This document shows, piece after piece, positions 24,719 to 33,499 of a DNA stretch of 56,533 nucleotides; the first letter of the stretch is position 1, and each line of letters opens with the position of its first letter. Location of the stretch: assembly GCF_033100795.1 (NCBI RefSeq), contig NZ_JAWLVI010000009.1, forward strand, positions 1 through 56,533, read 5' to 3'. Made by a program: the position numbers and the translations under genes. The notes beneath the pieces were generated by a model. It was not told the DNA's origin. It saw only the letters and a list, made by a program, of their open reading frames with translations, and did not search any database. The DNA is from Pseudothioclava sp033100795. GTDB taxonomy: Bacteria > Pseudomonadota > Alphaproteobacteria > Rhodobacterales > Rhodobacteraceae.

Positions 24719-25108
24719 ATGGGGTTTCGTCCTGCCGTATTGACAGCGGTGCTTCTGGCCGGATCTCTGGCCGGATGTGAGGGAGAGGCTGCCATGCCGG
24801 TGCGATTGTTTTGTGATGCCGCAGCAGAGCCATCGCTTTGCCCCCTGTTTGCCGAAGCCGTTTCCGAGGCACACCCCGAGTGGCGTGTCGCGCAAACGGG
24901 GCAGGCAGCGGAGGACCACCTGCGGCTGGTGGTGCTAAAGCACGATAGCTATGGCCTCAAGGCGCGGATTGAGTGGAAAAACGGAAACAATCCGCCGGTT
25001 TCCGGGCCAGAATTCGAGCTTTCGGTCATGGATCGCGCATTAAGTGACGAAATGGCAAAAGGCTTTTTGCTTCGGCTTCTGGATTACAGTAAAGTCGATT
25101 TCGAGTAG
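24719..25108 (+). CDS. Small lipoprotein
   Basis: This 129-residue protein has a lipoprotein signal: a short basic start, LLAGSL, and the lipobox LAGC, so it should be lipidated on Cys20 and membrane-anchored. The mature part has an FCDAAAEPSLCP cysteine pair and ends SKVDFE. No family is recognised. The ATG at 24719 has a GGCGGAGAGG ribosome site. It lies between mtgA and the metalloprotease gene; no link between them is evident. Confidence 0.7.
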   Translation: MGFRPAVLTAVLLAGSLAGCEGEAAMPVRLFCDAAAEPSLCPLFAEAVSEAHPEWRVAQTGQAAEDHLRLVVLKHDSYGLKARIEWKNGNNPPVSGPEFELSVMDRALSDEMAKGFLLRLLDYSKVDFE

Positions 25109-25146
25109 GAATAGGCGCGCCTGCGGGTTTTGAGGGGTTTTGGAAA

Positions 25147-27444
25147 ATGTGCACCATGTGTTCGGTTGTATCGGTTCAGAGTGACGAATGTTCGTTCGAA
25201 GCTGCCAATGTCAGCTATCAGCTTGTCACCGAGACAACGGATGCACCAAATACGATAGGATCGACCGCCTACACCTTGTCGGTTGGCGATAGTTTCAGCG
25301 GCTATGTGGCGTCGGGCGGGGATGTCGATGTGGTCCGCGTCTGGCTTGATGCCTGGACAACCTATTCCTTCGATCTGTCGGGTGCTGGCGGCGGCGGCGG
25401 CACATTGTCGGATGGCTTCCTGGTGCTTTACGACGCCTCCGGCAGGGTTATCACCTATGATGATGACTCCGGCTCGGCGTATGATCCCTACATTCAGGCG
25501 ACCGTCACGCAAAGCGGATATTATTTCGTCGAAGTCAGTGAGTATTCCTACACCTATTCGGGTAGCTATTTGCTTCAATTCGGGAATATTGGCGCATTCA
25601 CTCCCCCGCCGGAAGGCACGCTGGACGATCTCGCGAATTACCTCGTGTCCGGTTACTGGGCCGATAACGGGTCATCTGCGCGCTCCTTCGACGTCAGCAC
25701 CTCGAACCAGATTACCGTCAATCTTACCGGCCTGACCTCTGCCGGACGGCAGCTTGCGCGTTGGGCGTTTCAGGCGTGGGAGCTGTATGCCGATCTCGAT
25801 TTCGTCGAGACCACCTCGTCTGCGGCTGATATTATGTTCGATGATTACGACACTGGCGCCTATTCGACCTCGACGACCTCTGGCGGCACGATCACCGATT
25901 CATTCGTCAATATCTCGACGGCGTGGCTTTCGACCTACGGCACCACGCTCGACAGCTATTCGTTCCAGACCTACGTCCATGAAATCGGCCATGCTTTGGG
26001 ACTGGGGCACCAGAGCAACTATAACGTAACAGCGACCTATCCGGTCGATGCGGATTTCCTCAACGACAGCTGGCAGTTGTCGGTCATGTCGTATTTCAGC
26101 CAGGAAGATAACACCTCGGTCGATGCATCCTATGCCTATCTCTCGACCCTGATGATGGCCGACATCATCGCGATCCAGAGCATGTATGGCGCCTCATCGG
26201 CGACGAACGGAAATACCACTTGGGGCGCGAATTCGAACCTCAATGGCTATCTGCCCGCTTTGTGGAACAATATTCTGAATGGCACGACCTATTGGGCCTA
26301 TAGCGGCGATGCCGTTGCGATGACGGTCTATGACAACGGCGGAATCGATACGCTTGATCTGAGCCCGGCGACTGTTGCCTTGTATCTCAGCCTTGAGGAG
26401 GAAACCTTCTCCAACTACGGCAGCCTGATCGGCGTTATCGGCATTGCCCGTGGCGCGGTGATCGAAAATGCGATCAGCGGCTCGGGCAATGATACGATCA
26501 TCGGCAATAGCGCGAACAACTGGCTTGATGCCGGCAGCGGAGCGGATTCTGTAGTGGGCGGCGCTGGTGCCGATAGAATTAGTGGCCGCGCAGGCAATGA
26601 CCGGCTCCGTGGAGGCGGTGGTTATGATACGCTTTGGGGCGCTGGCGGCAACGACTCGCTCTGGGGCGGCAACGGAAACGATCGGATCTATGGGGGCTAT
26701 GGTCATGACGCGCTCTATGGGCATGATGGCAATGACACGATTTGGGGCAGCGACGGCAACGATGCCGTTTCGGGGGACACTGGAAACGATCTGATCGGCG
26801 GTGAAGGCGACAATGATACGTTGCTGGGCGGCGCGGGGCTTGACACCATCTGGGGCGGCGACGGCAACGACTGGATTGATGGGGGAACTGAATCCGATCG
26901 GATCGGCGGTGCCTCTGGTAACGATACGATCTACGGCGGCGACGGGAACGATACCATCTGGGGCGCGGCAGGTAAGGACCGCATCATCGGTGATGCGGGG
27001 GCCGATCGCATCTGGGGTGGGGGCGGCAACGATACCATCTGGGGGGCCGCGCACGCAGATCGCATATTCGGTAATACCGGGGCCGATCTTATCCGAGGTG
27101 GTGGCGGCAACGACACGATCTGGGGCGGCGCAGGCAATGACATCATTTACGGCGGGACGGGAACAAACCGGCTTGGCGGGGGCACCGGAAACGACACCAT
27201 CTACGGCGACATCGGGGTCGATGTGTTCGTGTTCAGCACTGGCGTGGATAGCGTCTACTCATGGGACAGCTCGGATCAGGTTGATCTCTCCGCGACATCC
27301 GAGATCACAGATTTTGCCGATCTGACCGCCAACCATCTGACGCAATCGGGTGCAAATGCCGTGATCAGCGACGGGCTTGGCAATAGCATAACCTTGCTGG
27401 GCGTCTCGGCAGGGTCGCTTGTGGCGGATGACTTCATCTTCTGA
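25147..27444 (+). CDS. Serralysin-like M10 metalloprotease with RTX repeats
   Basis: This 765-residue secreted zinc protease belongs to the serralysin group. Residues 30-150 form a pre-peptidase C-terminal (PPC)-like beta domain. The zinc site is HEIGHALGLGH at residues 278-288, with Met-turn SVMSYF near 312. From about 438 to 690 there are RTX nonapeptides of the form GGxGxDxI, many as GGNDTIWGG with an unusual Trp. The C-terminal ~60 residues (ending VADDFIF) look like a type I secretion signal. Calcium binding should fold the repeats outside the cell. No type I secretion genes are in the window. The RTX half resembles that of the convergent neighbour at 27482-30169. Confidence 0.93.
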   Translation: MCTMCSVVSVQSDECSFEAANVSYQLVTETTDAPNTIGSTAYTLSVGDSFSGYVASGGDVDVVRVWLDAWTTYSFDLSGAGGGGGTLSDGFLVLYDASGRVITYDDDSGSAYDPYIQATVTQSGYYFVEVSEYSYTYSGSYLLQFGNIGAFTPPPEGTLDDLANYLVSGYWADNGSSARSFDVSTSNQITVNLTGLTSAGRQLARWAFQAWELYADLDFVETTSSAADIMFDDYDTGAYSTSTTSGGTITDSFVNISTAWLSTYGTTLDSYSFQTYVHEIGHALGLGHQSNYNVTATYPVDADFLNDSWQLSVMSYFSQEDNTSVDASYAYLSTLMMADIIAIQSMYGASSATNGNTTWGANSNLNGYLPALWNNILNGTTYWAYSGDAVAMTVYDNGGIDTLDLSPATVALYLSLEEETFSNYGSLIGVIGIARGAVIENAISGSGNDTIIGNSANNWLDAGSGADSVVGGAGADRISGRAGNDRLRGGGGYDTLWGAGGNDSLWGGNGNDRIYGGYGHDALYGHDGNDTIWGSDGNDAVSGDTGNDLIGGEGDNDTLLGGAGLDTIWGGDGNDWIDGGTESDRIGGASGNDTIYGGDGNDTIWGAAGKDRIIGDAGADRIWGGGGNDTIWGAAHADRIFGNTGADLIRGGGGNDTIWGGAGNDIIYGGTGTNRLGGGTGNDTIYGDIGVDVFVFSTGVDSVYSWDSSDQVDLSATSEITDFADLTANHLTQSGANAVISDGLGNSITLLGVSAGSLVADDFIF

Positions 27445-27460
27445 CACGAGACACCCCTGG

Positions 27461-27481
27461 CCCCGGTTCCTCTGACCGGGG
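27461..27481. terminator. Bidirectional terminator between convergent RTX genes
   Basis: CCCCGGT-N7-ACCGGGG forms a seven-pair GC-rich stem in the 37 bases between the two convergent RTX stops. No T-run is present on either side, so termination is inferred from position. Confidence 0.45.
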
Positions 27482-30169
27482 TCAAAGACTATCCCATCCG
27501 AAGATAAAACTGTCCGTCGACAGGCTGTCCGGGCTGATGCCGGTTAATGTAATCGTGCCAGCCACGGTATGGATTACCGTATTTGCACCGCTTGCAATGA
27601 TGGCAAGATCTTCGACCGAGCCGAACGGGGCGTCGAAGGCCAGCCTGTCGCTGCCAATCTCGAAGTCTTCTATTCGGTCATTACCGAAGCTGCCCGAGAA
27701 TACAAAGACATCGGCGTCCCCTCCGCCAAAAAGCAGATCGTCCCCACCGTCCCCGACTAGGGTATCCGTGCCTGCGCCGCCACCAAGCGTGTCATTACCG
27801 TTGCCGCCTGAGATCAGATCCTCGCCATATGCACCCCATAGACTGTCCTGCCCCGCACCGCCCAGAATAGTGTCGCGTCCTGCAGCGCCCCAAATACGGT
27901 CGTCGCCGTCGCCGCCTTCAACGTAGTCGTCACCGGCCCCGGCTCCCACCAGATCGTTCCCGACGCCGCCCCAGATCATATCATGGCCATCGCCGCCCCA
28001 GATTGTATCAGCGCCTGCGTTGCCCATGACATAGTCATTATCTGCCCCTCCGCCGAGCAGGTCATTGCCATACCCCCCCGAAATAGTGTCACTGCCACTG
28101 CCGCCCCAAACCGCATCATACCCCAGACCACCAAGAGCAAGGTCATTTCCAGCCCCTGCCCAGAGGGTATCATTGCCGCTCCATCCGTAAAGTATATCCC
28201 CCCCGTAGCCCCCCCAGAGCCGGTCACCTCCCACACCGCCGATTAATGTGTCGTCACCCCCGCCCCCCCATAGCAAGTCGTGTCCCGCTTCACCCCGGAT
28301 CAGATCGTTTCCGGCACCACCTGCAATTGCATCGCCACCGATTCCGCCCCAAATCGTATCAGCGCCGATGCCCGCGAAAATTCGGTCATTCCCGTCCCCG
28401 CCTATCAGGCGATCGGCGCCCGCCGCCCCCACGAGGGTATCGTTCCCGCCGCCGCCGCGCATCAAGTCCGCGCCCGAAAAGCCCACGATTTTTTCACTGC
28501 GCGCTGAACCATAAACCTGACGGAATCGTGTCAGATCTGCAGGCTGGACACTGATTGGCGGCACAAAGACCGCCGGCATGGACATCACCACGGGGAGGGC
28601 TATCGACCCGGAATCCGGCCCTGGTTCGGGGGGCAAATCGGGTTCCACCCAGTCATCCAGATTGAATAGCGGCATATGATCGAGCGCGCCAAGCATCTGG
28701 TCAGGGAAGATGTCAGCCAGCGTCAGTGCCTGCCCCGTACCCGAGCGGATTTCGACCGAATTGCCGTTGAATCCAAGGATCAGGGAGGCTCCACTCGTCG
28801 CAACCGACAGCTGCCCGATATTGCGCAACAACGGCCAATTCGTGAGGTCCAGGCTGTCCGCACCGGGGGTGAAATCCGTAATGATCTGCCGCTGGCCGGA
28901 GGGTCGCAGCACAAACAGGTCGCTTCCTGTACCGCCAGTCATCACGGTGCGACCGGCACCCGAGGCGAGAATATCATCGCCCGCGCCGCCCTGAAGCGTG
29001 TCGCTGGTGCCGCCTGCCACCAGCAGATCATCACCCGAACTACCCGCAACCAGTCCGCTGGCCTCCCGGAAAGCCCCCGATCCGGACAGGTCGAGGGTAA
29101 ACAGCGACAAGCCGGCCTGAGTGCCGGAAGCGACAACGATCTGGAGTGCCTCCCCCACCAGAGCGGTCTCGATCGACTGAACGTTATCCAGACCCAGCCC
29201 GCCTGCATTCACCAGCGTTTGCAGATGCACGAGCCTCCCGTCCGGCAGGAGCGTAAACAGACTGATCCCGTCATCCGCACCGCCCGCGACCAGATAAACT
29301 CTCTCGCCGACCGTGACGGCGCTCAGCGCGGTCAACCCCGCAAAGCGTGTGTGAAGCGAGTCGATCACATGGTCGGCAGGCGTCAACGTTCCATCCGCTC
29401 CGAGCCTCATCACGGAAAGAGAATTGCTGTCAGAGGCGGCCAGAACGACCCAACCGGAGCCGAAAGCCGTGAAGGTTTCCATTGCGGTAGGTGTATTGAT
29501 TCCAAGCCCATCCGTGCTTCCAAGGCTGTCGGTTTGCGTCAGCGCTCCAGTCGTGCCGGAGATGCGAAACACCGCGACAGAATCGGAAAAACTTGTCGCT
29601 GCCAGAAGGAATTCGCTGTTGCCAACGCGAAGGTTGTCCAGAAGCGCATCACCGGCATCCGGCCCTACGCTTTGGAAAGCGTAGTTTTGCCCGCTTGCCA
29701 TCCAGCCAGACGCGCCTTGGAGATACAGATGCAGCCCGCCTTGCGCCTGATCTATCGCGTAAAGTGCCGTTTGGCCGTTGTTCAGACTGGTCGTAAGTAT
29801 GGCCGATTGCGGTCCTGCGATCCCGTCAGAAGGCATCTGGATAGTGGTTGTCTGGCCAGGAATACCTGCTGAAGAAAGATTCAGTCCGACCAGATCTCCG
29901 GCATCCGTTGCGCCATAAACCAGAACACCCGAAGCAAGCGGCAAGAGCATCGGAGCGACCGGATCAACAAGGTCGCTGGACGAATAGTAATCCGTGTCCA
30001 GAACCAAAAGCCTGCCCCCTGTAAGGGCGTAGCTGACAACGCCACCATTTGCCCCTCCAATCGAATAGAGCCGCGTGGAGCCTCCCTCCTGCACAACGAA
30101 CAGATCCAGAATACCTCGATCGAGAGCACCCACCCCCGACGCGAACCGACCACCGAACACGAGCCCCAT
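27482..30169 (-). CDS. Large RTX protein with beta-propeller-like N-terminus
   Basis: This 895-residue protein looks secreted by a type I system. Residues 25-370 are a repeated beta-sheet domain with phrases like GRLVHLQTLVNAGG and VASGTQAGLSLFTLDL, as in lactonase/WD-type beta-propellers. A short RTX block (SGDDLLVAGGTSDTLQGG) sits near residue 385. The segment around 420-480 (SDLFVLRPSGQRQIITDF) is a peptidase M10 C-like secretion region, then a Pro-rich linker. A long RTX array follows from about 565 to 860, with GNDTLWAGAGND-type Trp repeats like the convergent protease. The C-terminus ends DSFIFGWDSL. It has no catalytic motif I recognise. It could be an adhesin or surface-layer protein. 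Confidence 0.85.
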   Translation of the reverse strand: MGLVFGGRFASGVGALDRGILDLFVVQEGGSTRLYSIGGANGGVVSYALTGGRLLVLDTDYYSSSDLVDPVAPMLLPLASGVLVYGATDAGDLVGLNLSSAGIPGQTTTIQMPSDGIAGPQSAILTTSLNNGQTALYAIDQAQGGLHLYLQGASGWMASGQNYAFQSVGPDAGDALLDNLRVGNSEFLLAATSFSDSVAVFRISGTTGALTQTDSLGSTDGLGINTPTAMETFTAFGSGWVVLAASDSNSLSVMRLGADGTLTPADHVIDSLHTRFAGLTALSAVTVGERVYLVAGGADDGISLFTLLPDGRLVHLQTLVNAGGLGLDNVQSIETALVGEALQIVVASGTQAGLSLFTLDLSGSGAFREASGLVAGSSGDDLLVAGGTSDTLQGGAGDDILASGAGRTVMTGGTGSDLFVLRPSGQRQIITDFTPGADSLDLTNWPLLRNIGQLSVATSGASLILGFNGNSVEIRSGTGQALTLADIFPDQMLGALDHMPLFNLDDWVEPDLPPEPGPDSGSIALPVVMSMPAVFVPPISVQPADLTRFRQVYGSARSEKIVGFSGADLMRGGGGNDTLVGAAGADRLIGGDGNDRIFAGIGADTIWGGIGGDAIAGGAGNDLIRGEAGHDLLWGGGGDDTLIGGVGGDRLWGGYGGDILYGWSGNDTLWAGAGNDLALGGLGYDAVWGGSGSDTISGGYGNDLLGGGADNDYVMGNAGADTIWGGDGHDMIWGGVGNDLVGAGAGDDYVEGGDGDDRIWGAAGRDTILGGAGQDSLWGAYGEDLISGGNGNDTLGGGAGTDTLVGDGGDDLLFGGGDADVFVFSGSFGNDRIEDFEIGSDRLAFDAPFGSVEDLAIIASGANTVIHTVAGTITLTGISPDSLSTDSFIFGWDSL

Positions 30170-30306
30170 AACGGCCCCCCACTATTCACCACACCCGCCT
30201 ATTGCGCGCCGAAAACGGGCCGCCGGTGCGGATGAAATCTGGCCAAATTGCGGAAGTTCATGAGAATTGTGAATGTAGCGATTTGCTAACCAAGATCACT
30301 GCGTCT

Positions 30307-31104
30307 GGTATTGCCAAGTTGTTTGCGGTGCGGCGCTTGGTTGGGCGTTGTGTATGAATATGCCATCCTCCACGCCGCGCCTGAAAGGCTACCGCTTCCC
30401 TCAAGAATGCCGTCTGGGTCGACCATCACTTCGCGCTCAGTGCGGCGGATGTCGAAGACCTTCTCGCCGATCGGGGTGTGATGGTCAGCCGGGAAACGAT
30501 CCGGAAATGGGTGAACCGCTTTGGCCGCCACTTCGCCGATTGTATCAAACGGGACAGAGCTGCTGCGATTGACAAATGGCATCTGGATGAGGTCGTTATC
30601 CCGATCAACGGCAGAAAATACCGGCTCTGGAGGGCGGTCGACGCGAACGGCGACGTGCTTGATATTCTCGTTCAGCCTCGACGCTACGCCAAAGCAGCAA
30701 GACGTTTCTTGGCAAGGCTGATCGACCGGTTCGGTGAACCCCGTGTCGTGATCATGGACAAGCTTCGCTGCTATTTCAGGCCGATCCGGGATCTGGCACC
30801 GGGCGCGGATCATCGCGCACACAAGGGCTTGAACAACCGGATCGAAGGATCACACAGGCCAACTCGAAAGCGCGAGAAGCTGATGGGGCGGCTCAAATAT
30901 CCCCAACAGGCTCAGAGATTTCTTGCGACACATGATCAGATCAACATCGTTTTCCGCCCACGACGCTATCAACTCTCCGCCATCTCATATCGCCACGCCA
31001 GGGCCGATGCGTTCGACCTCTGGAGAGTCTGTGTTGCCGAAATGAACGCCTGACAGGCAGAGGGCTCGCTCCTCTCAAACAGGAGAAAACACGTTGGCAA
31101 TCCC
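30307..31104 (+). mobile_element. IS6-family insertion sequence, degenerate
   Basis: A ~798-base element of the size usual for the IS6 family. Imperfect terminal inverted repeats match at 15 of 18 positions: GGTATTGCCAAGTTGTTT at 30307 and, read inward from 31104, GGGATTGCCAACGTGTTT. It encloses one broken transposase gene. The 8-base flanks (CTGCGTCT and GGCCCGGG) are not repeated, so target duplication is missing; the flanks may have been altered by later recombination. Confidence 0.8.
30348..31053 (+). pseudogene. IS6-family transposase, frameshifted
   Basis: The catalytic part reads in one frame from about 30405: KNAVWVDHHFALSAADVEDL, then a helix-turn-helix VSRETIRKWVNRFG, the DDE core (DKWHLDEVVIP with the first Asp, VIMDKLRCY with the second, NRIEGSHRPTRKREK with the Glu). 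The N-terminus PRLKGYRFPQE lies in a different frame, joined near 30410 by an apparent deletion of a few codons. Relative to family members, residues between FPQE and AVW are missing and the frame is shifted. The active-site residues survive, but the normal start does not, so the enzyme is probably not made in full. Confidence 0.8.
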
Positions 31105-31236
31105 GGCCCGGGCAAGCCGAAAGCGGTTTGCGCCTGCGGCATGCAATTGCTGCATGGCGGCATTACCGATTCAACGGGATGTCAGGGCGCATGACCCTTG
31201 TTAGTTAGCGCCAACAGACCAAAGGAATATCCGACT

Positions 31237-31458
31237 ATGTTCAAACAGCTTTTCGCCCGCTATCTGGAAACCCGTCAGATGCGTGTGGCCCGTGAGATGA
31301 TGCTTACCATGCGCGACGCCGATTTCGCCGCAATGGGCACCAGCCGTAAGGCCTTTCTGCGTGACCTGAACGCAGGGTTGCAAGCCGATCTGGCCGAAGC
31401 GATCACCACGCGTCAAAGCACAGTGTCGCTTGGTGCGGGCCTGCCCGAAGCCGCCTGA
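31237..31458 (+). CDS. DUF1127-like small protein
   Basis: This 73-residue protein starts MFKQLFARYLETRQMRVARE. The middle, MTMRDADFAAMGTSRKAFL, follows the DUF1127 pattern (LxxLxDxxLxDIGxSRxxI) with substitutions. Such small Arg-rich proteins in Rhodobacterales have been linked to RNA regulation and phosphate or stress growth; here this is only a resemblance. The internal ATG has an AAAGGA upstream. A terminator-like hairpin follows at 31482-31500. Confidence 0.6.
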   Translation: MFKQLFARYLETRQMRVAREMMLTMRDADFAAMGTSRKAFLRDLNAGLQADLAEAITTRQSTVSLGAGLPEAA

Positions 31459-31481
31459 ACGCGCTTCACATTGCGAAAAAT

Positions 31482-31500
31482 GGCGTCCCATCGGGGCGCC
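31482..31500. terminator. Terminator between DUF1127-like gene and AEC transporter
   Basis: GGCGTCCC-ATC-GGGGCGCC forms an eight-pair stem followed by GTTTT on the plus strand and preceded by an A-run, so it can serve both convergent genes. Confidence 0.75.
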
Positions 31501-31515
31501 GTTTTGCGTTTTGGC

Positions 31516-32418
31516 TCAGGCCAGCCAGGCCAGAGAGAACAGCGACAGGATCGAGGTCCAGATGATAATCGGGGCGATCTGATCGGTCTTGACCCCGTGC
31601 AGCATCGCCAGCGCAAAGGCCATCGCCCCAGACGGCCCCGCCGCGCAGAGCACCGAAAGCGTGTTCCATTCAGGCGGGCGGGCACCTAGCTGCAACCCGC
31701 CCCAGACGAGCGCCGGAAATGCCAGCAGTTTCAACCCCGACATCACGCCAATCGTCACCGAGGGCCGCAGCGCATGGCCCGACAGCACCACTCCAAGCGC
31801 GAACAGAGTAATCGGCGGCGCGCCAGCCCCCGTGAATTTCATCGCGGCCAGCAGCGGCTCGGGAATGGTGATCCGCAAGACATTGCTTAACGACCCCAGC
31901 ATAATCGCGATCAGCACGGGGTTCATCGCAACCCGCTTGACCATCTGCACCGCCGACACATCGCGATGCGCAATCACGCCGGTCGAGACGATGAAAAACG
32001 CAAACGTCACCGCCGCATCCCACGCCACAAGGCTGGTGATCGGCAACGAGGCTGCCTCGCCGTAGATCAGATAGGAAATCGGCCAGATATACAGCAGCGT
32101 GTTCACAAAGATCGTGGTCATCGCCAGAAGCCACGCCTCCAGCATCTCGTGGCGCAAAAGCCGATAGGCGATCCAGAAGGCCAGCGCGAACAGCGCCACC
32201 TGACTGCCCGCATAGACCGCAATCGCATCAAGCCGGAAGCTACCCCAGTCCAGCCCGTTGATCAGCGGAAAGATCAGCGCGGGCTGCATCACCAGAAAGG
32301 CGATCCGGTTCAGCGCTGCTGCCTCGGCGCGCGACACCTTGCCCAAGCGCCCAAGGATGAACCCAAGCGCCAGCATCGAGAACACCGGCAGAATATCATG
32401 GGTCAGCACATGCAGCAT
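31516..32418 (-). CDS. AEC family transporter
   Basis: This 300-residue inner-membrane protein belongs to the auxin efflux carrier (AEC) family, with about ten membrane segments. Conserved features include LNRIAFLVMQPALIF near residue 40, the helix-breaking PEPLLAAMKFTGAGAPPITLFALG near residue 187, and CAAGPSGAMAFALA near residue 262. Members move organic anions such as malate or malonate; the substrate here is not shown. It stands alone on the minus strand, divergent from the isomerase-kinase genes. Confidence 0.88.
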   Translation of the reverse strand: MLHVLTHDILPVFSMLALGFILGRLGKVSRAEAAALNRIAFLVMQPALIFPLINGLDWGSFRLDAIAVYAGSQVALFALAFWIAYRLLRHEMLEAWLLAMTTIFVNTLLYIWPISYLIYGEAASLPITSLVAWDAAVTFAFFIVSTGVIAHRDVSAVQMVKRVAMNPVLIAIMLGSLSNVLRITIPEPLLAAMKFTGAGAPPITLFALGVVLSGHALRPSVTIGVMSGLKLLAFPALVWGGLQLGARPPEWNTLSVLCAAGPSGAMAFALAMLHGVKTDQIAPIIIWTSILSLFSLAWLA

Positions 32419-32647
32419 CGGGGCGGCCTCGTATTGGTCGGTTCAAAGGCGCATCCCGAAACCGGCGGGCTGGCAGCGCCGATGTTAGCCCCTCGTGCCC
32501 CGCTGTAAAGTGGCCCGGCCAAAGCAATAGATTAGCAAAACTTCACAATACCCATTGCATTTCTTAACTGTTGCGCCGTGGGTTTTCGTTCCCCGAAGCC
32601 CGTGCTTTGGCTAAGACTCTGGGTCAACCGATGGGGAGCAGGCATCG

Positions 32648-32657
32648 CCCCCCCCCC
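32648..32657. repeat. Ten-base C homopolymer upstream of TIM-barrel gene
   Basis: A run of ten Cs ends 22 bases before the start codon of the 32680 gene, in its leader. Homopolymers of this size slip during replication, so the leader length could vary between cells. Confidence 0.6.
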
Positions 32658-32679
32658 GCGCGCACAGATGGAGGATTGC

Positions 32680-33498
32680 ATGAAACTCGGGCTTGGCAGC
32701 TACGCCTATCGCTGGTCGATTGGTATCAAAGATCAAATCCCCACCGCGCCGATGACCGCGTTTGACCTGCTGGACCGCGCCGAGGCGTTGGGCCTTGAGG
32801 TCGTGCAATATGCCGACAACATGCCGCTGGACCGCTACTCCGAGGCCGACCATCACCGCCTTTATGAGGTCGCGCAGGAAAAGGGGCTGATCCTTGAGCT
32901 TGGCACCCAATGTTTCGATGCCGGCGAGGTGGACCGTTACCTTGAGATCGGCAAGCGGCTGCGCTCGAAAATCATGCGCGTCGCGCTGGACGAGGCCGAC
33001 GGCCATATCCCCGTCGCAGATCTGGCCGAGCAGCTTCGCCCGCGCGTCGATAAGGCCCGAGCCGCGGGCATGAAGATCGCGATTGAAAACCACTTCAATT
33101 ACCCCTCACCGCGCATGGTCGAGCTTCTGGATACGGTGAACGACGATCATCTGGGCGTTTGTCTTGATGTGGCGAACTCGATCTGTGCGGGCGAATGGCC
33201 CGAGGAAACGATCCGCCTGCTGGCCCCCTATACGATCAACCTGCACCTCAAGGACTACCGGATCACACCCGACAAATACGGTGTCGGCTTCCGTATTCAC
33301 GGGGTTCCGCTGGGGACGGGCCGCGCCCCGATCGACTGGATTCTCGACCAGCTAACGCATTGCCCCGCAGATATGAGCGTGATCCTCGAACATTGGCTGA
33401 TGCTGGAGCACGACGGGCTTGAGGCGGCGATTGCGAAAGAACAACCGTGGATCGAACAGACCGTTGCGGCGGCGAAAACCTTTGTGAAAGGGCGCTGA
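32680..33498 (+). CDS. TIM-barrel sugar phosphate isomerase/epimerase-like protein
   Basis: This 272-residue protein is an AP-endonuclease-2-type TIM barrel, the fold of xylose isomerase-like and hydroxypyruvate isomerase-like enzymes. The metal-site residues are visible in order: Glu in KIAIENHFNYP near residue 133, Asp in GVCLDVANS near 163, His in INLHLKDYR near 190, and a Glu near the end in VILEHWLMLEH. It has a GGAGG site before the ATG and runs directly into the kinase gene one base later. It probably isomerises a small ketose or its phosphate; the kinase partner suggests a four- or three-carbon ketose. Confidence 0.82.
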   Translation: MKLGLGSYAYRWSIGIKDQIPTAPMTAFDLLDRAEALGLEVVQYADNMPLDRYSEADHHRLYEVAQEKGLILELGTQCFDAGEVDRYLEIGKRLRSKIMRVALDEADGHIPVADLAEQLRPRVDKARAAGMKIAIENHFNYPSPRMVELLDTVNDDHLGVCLDVANSICAGEWPEETIRLLAPYTINLHLKDYRITPDKYGVGFRIHGVPLGTGRAPIDWILDQLTHCPADMSVILEHWLMLEHDGLEAAIAKEQPWIEQTVAAAKTFVKGR

Positions 33499-33499
33499 C

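Noticed and set aside
24656..24780. Small frame overlapping the lipoprotein start (MSPYIRFGRRV)
   Set aside because: It lies in another frame of the leader and lipoprotein gene, and does not match any small ribosomal protein.
26194..28507. Several repeat-rich frames opposite the two RTX genes
   Set aside because: They arise from reading the RTX repeats in other frames; the products are simple Pro/Ser/Ala repeats.
30299..31112. 8-base target duplication around the IS6 element
   Set aside because: The flanks CTGCGTCT and GGCCCGGG differ.
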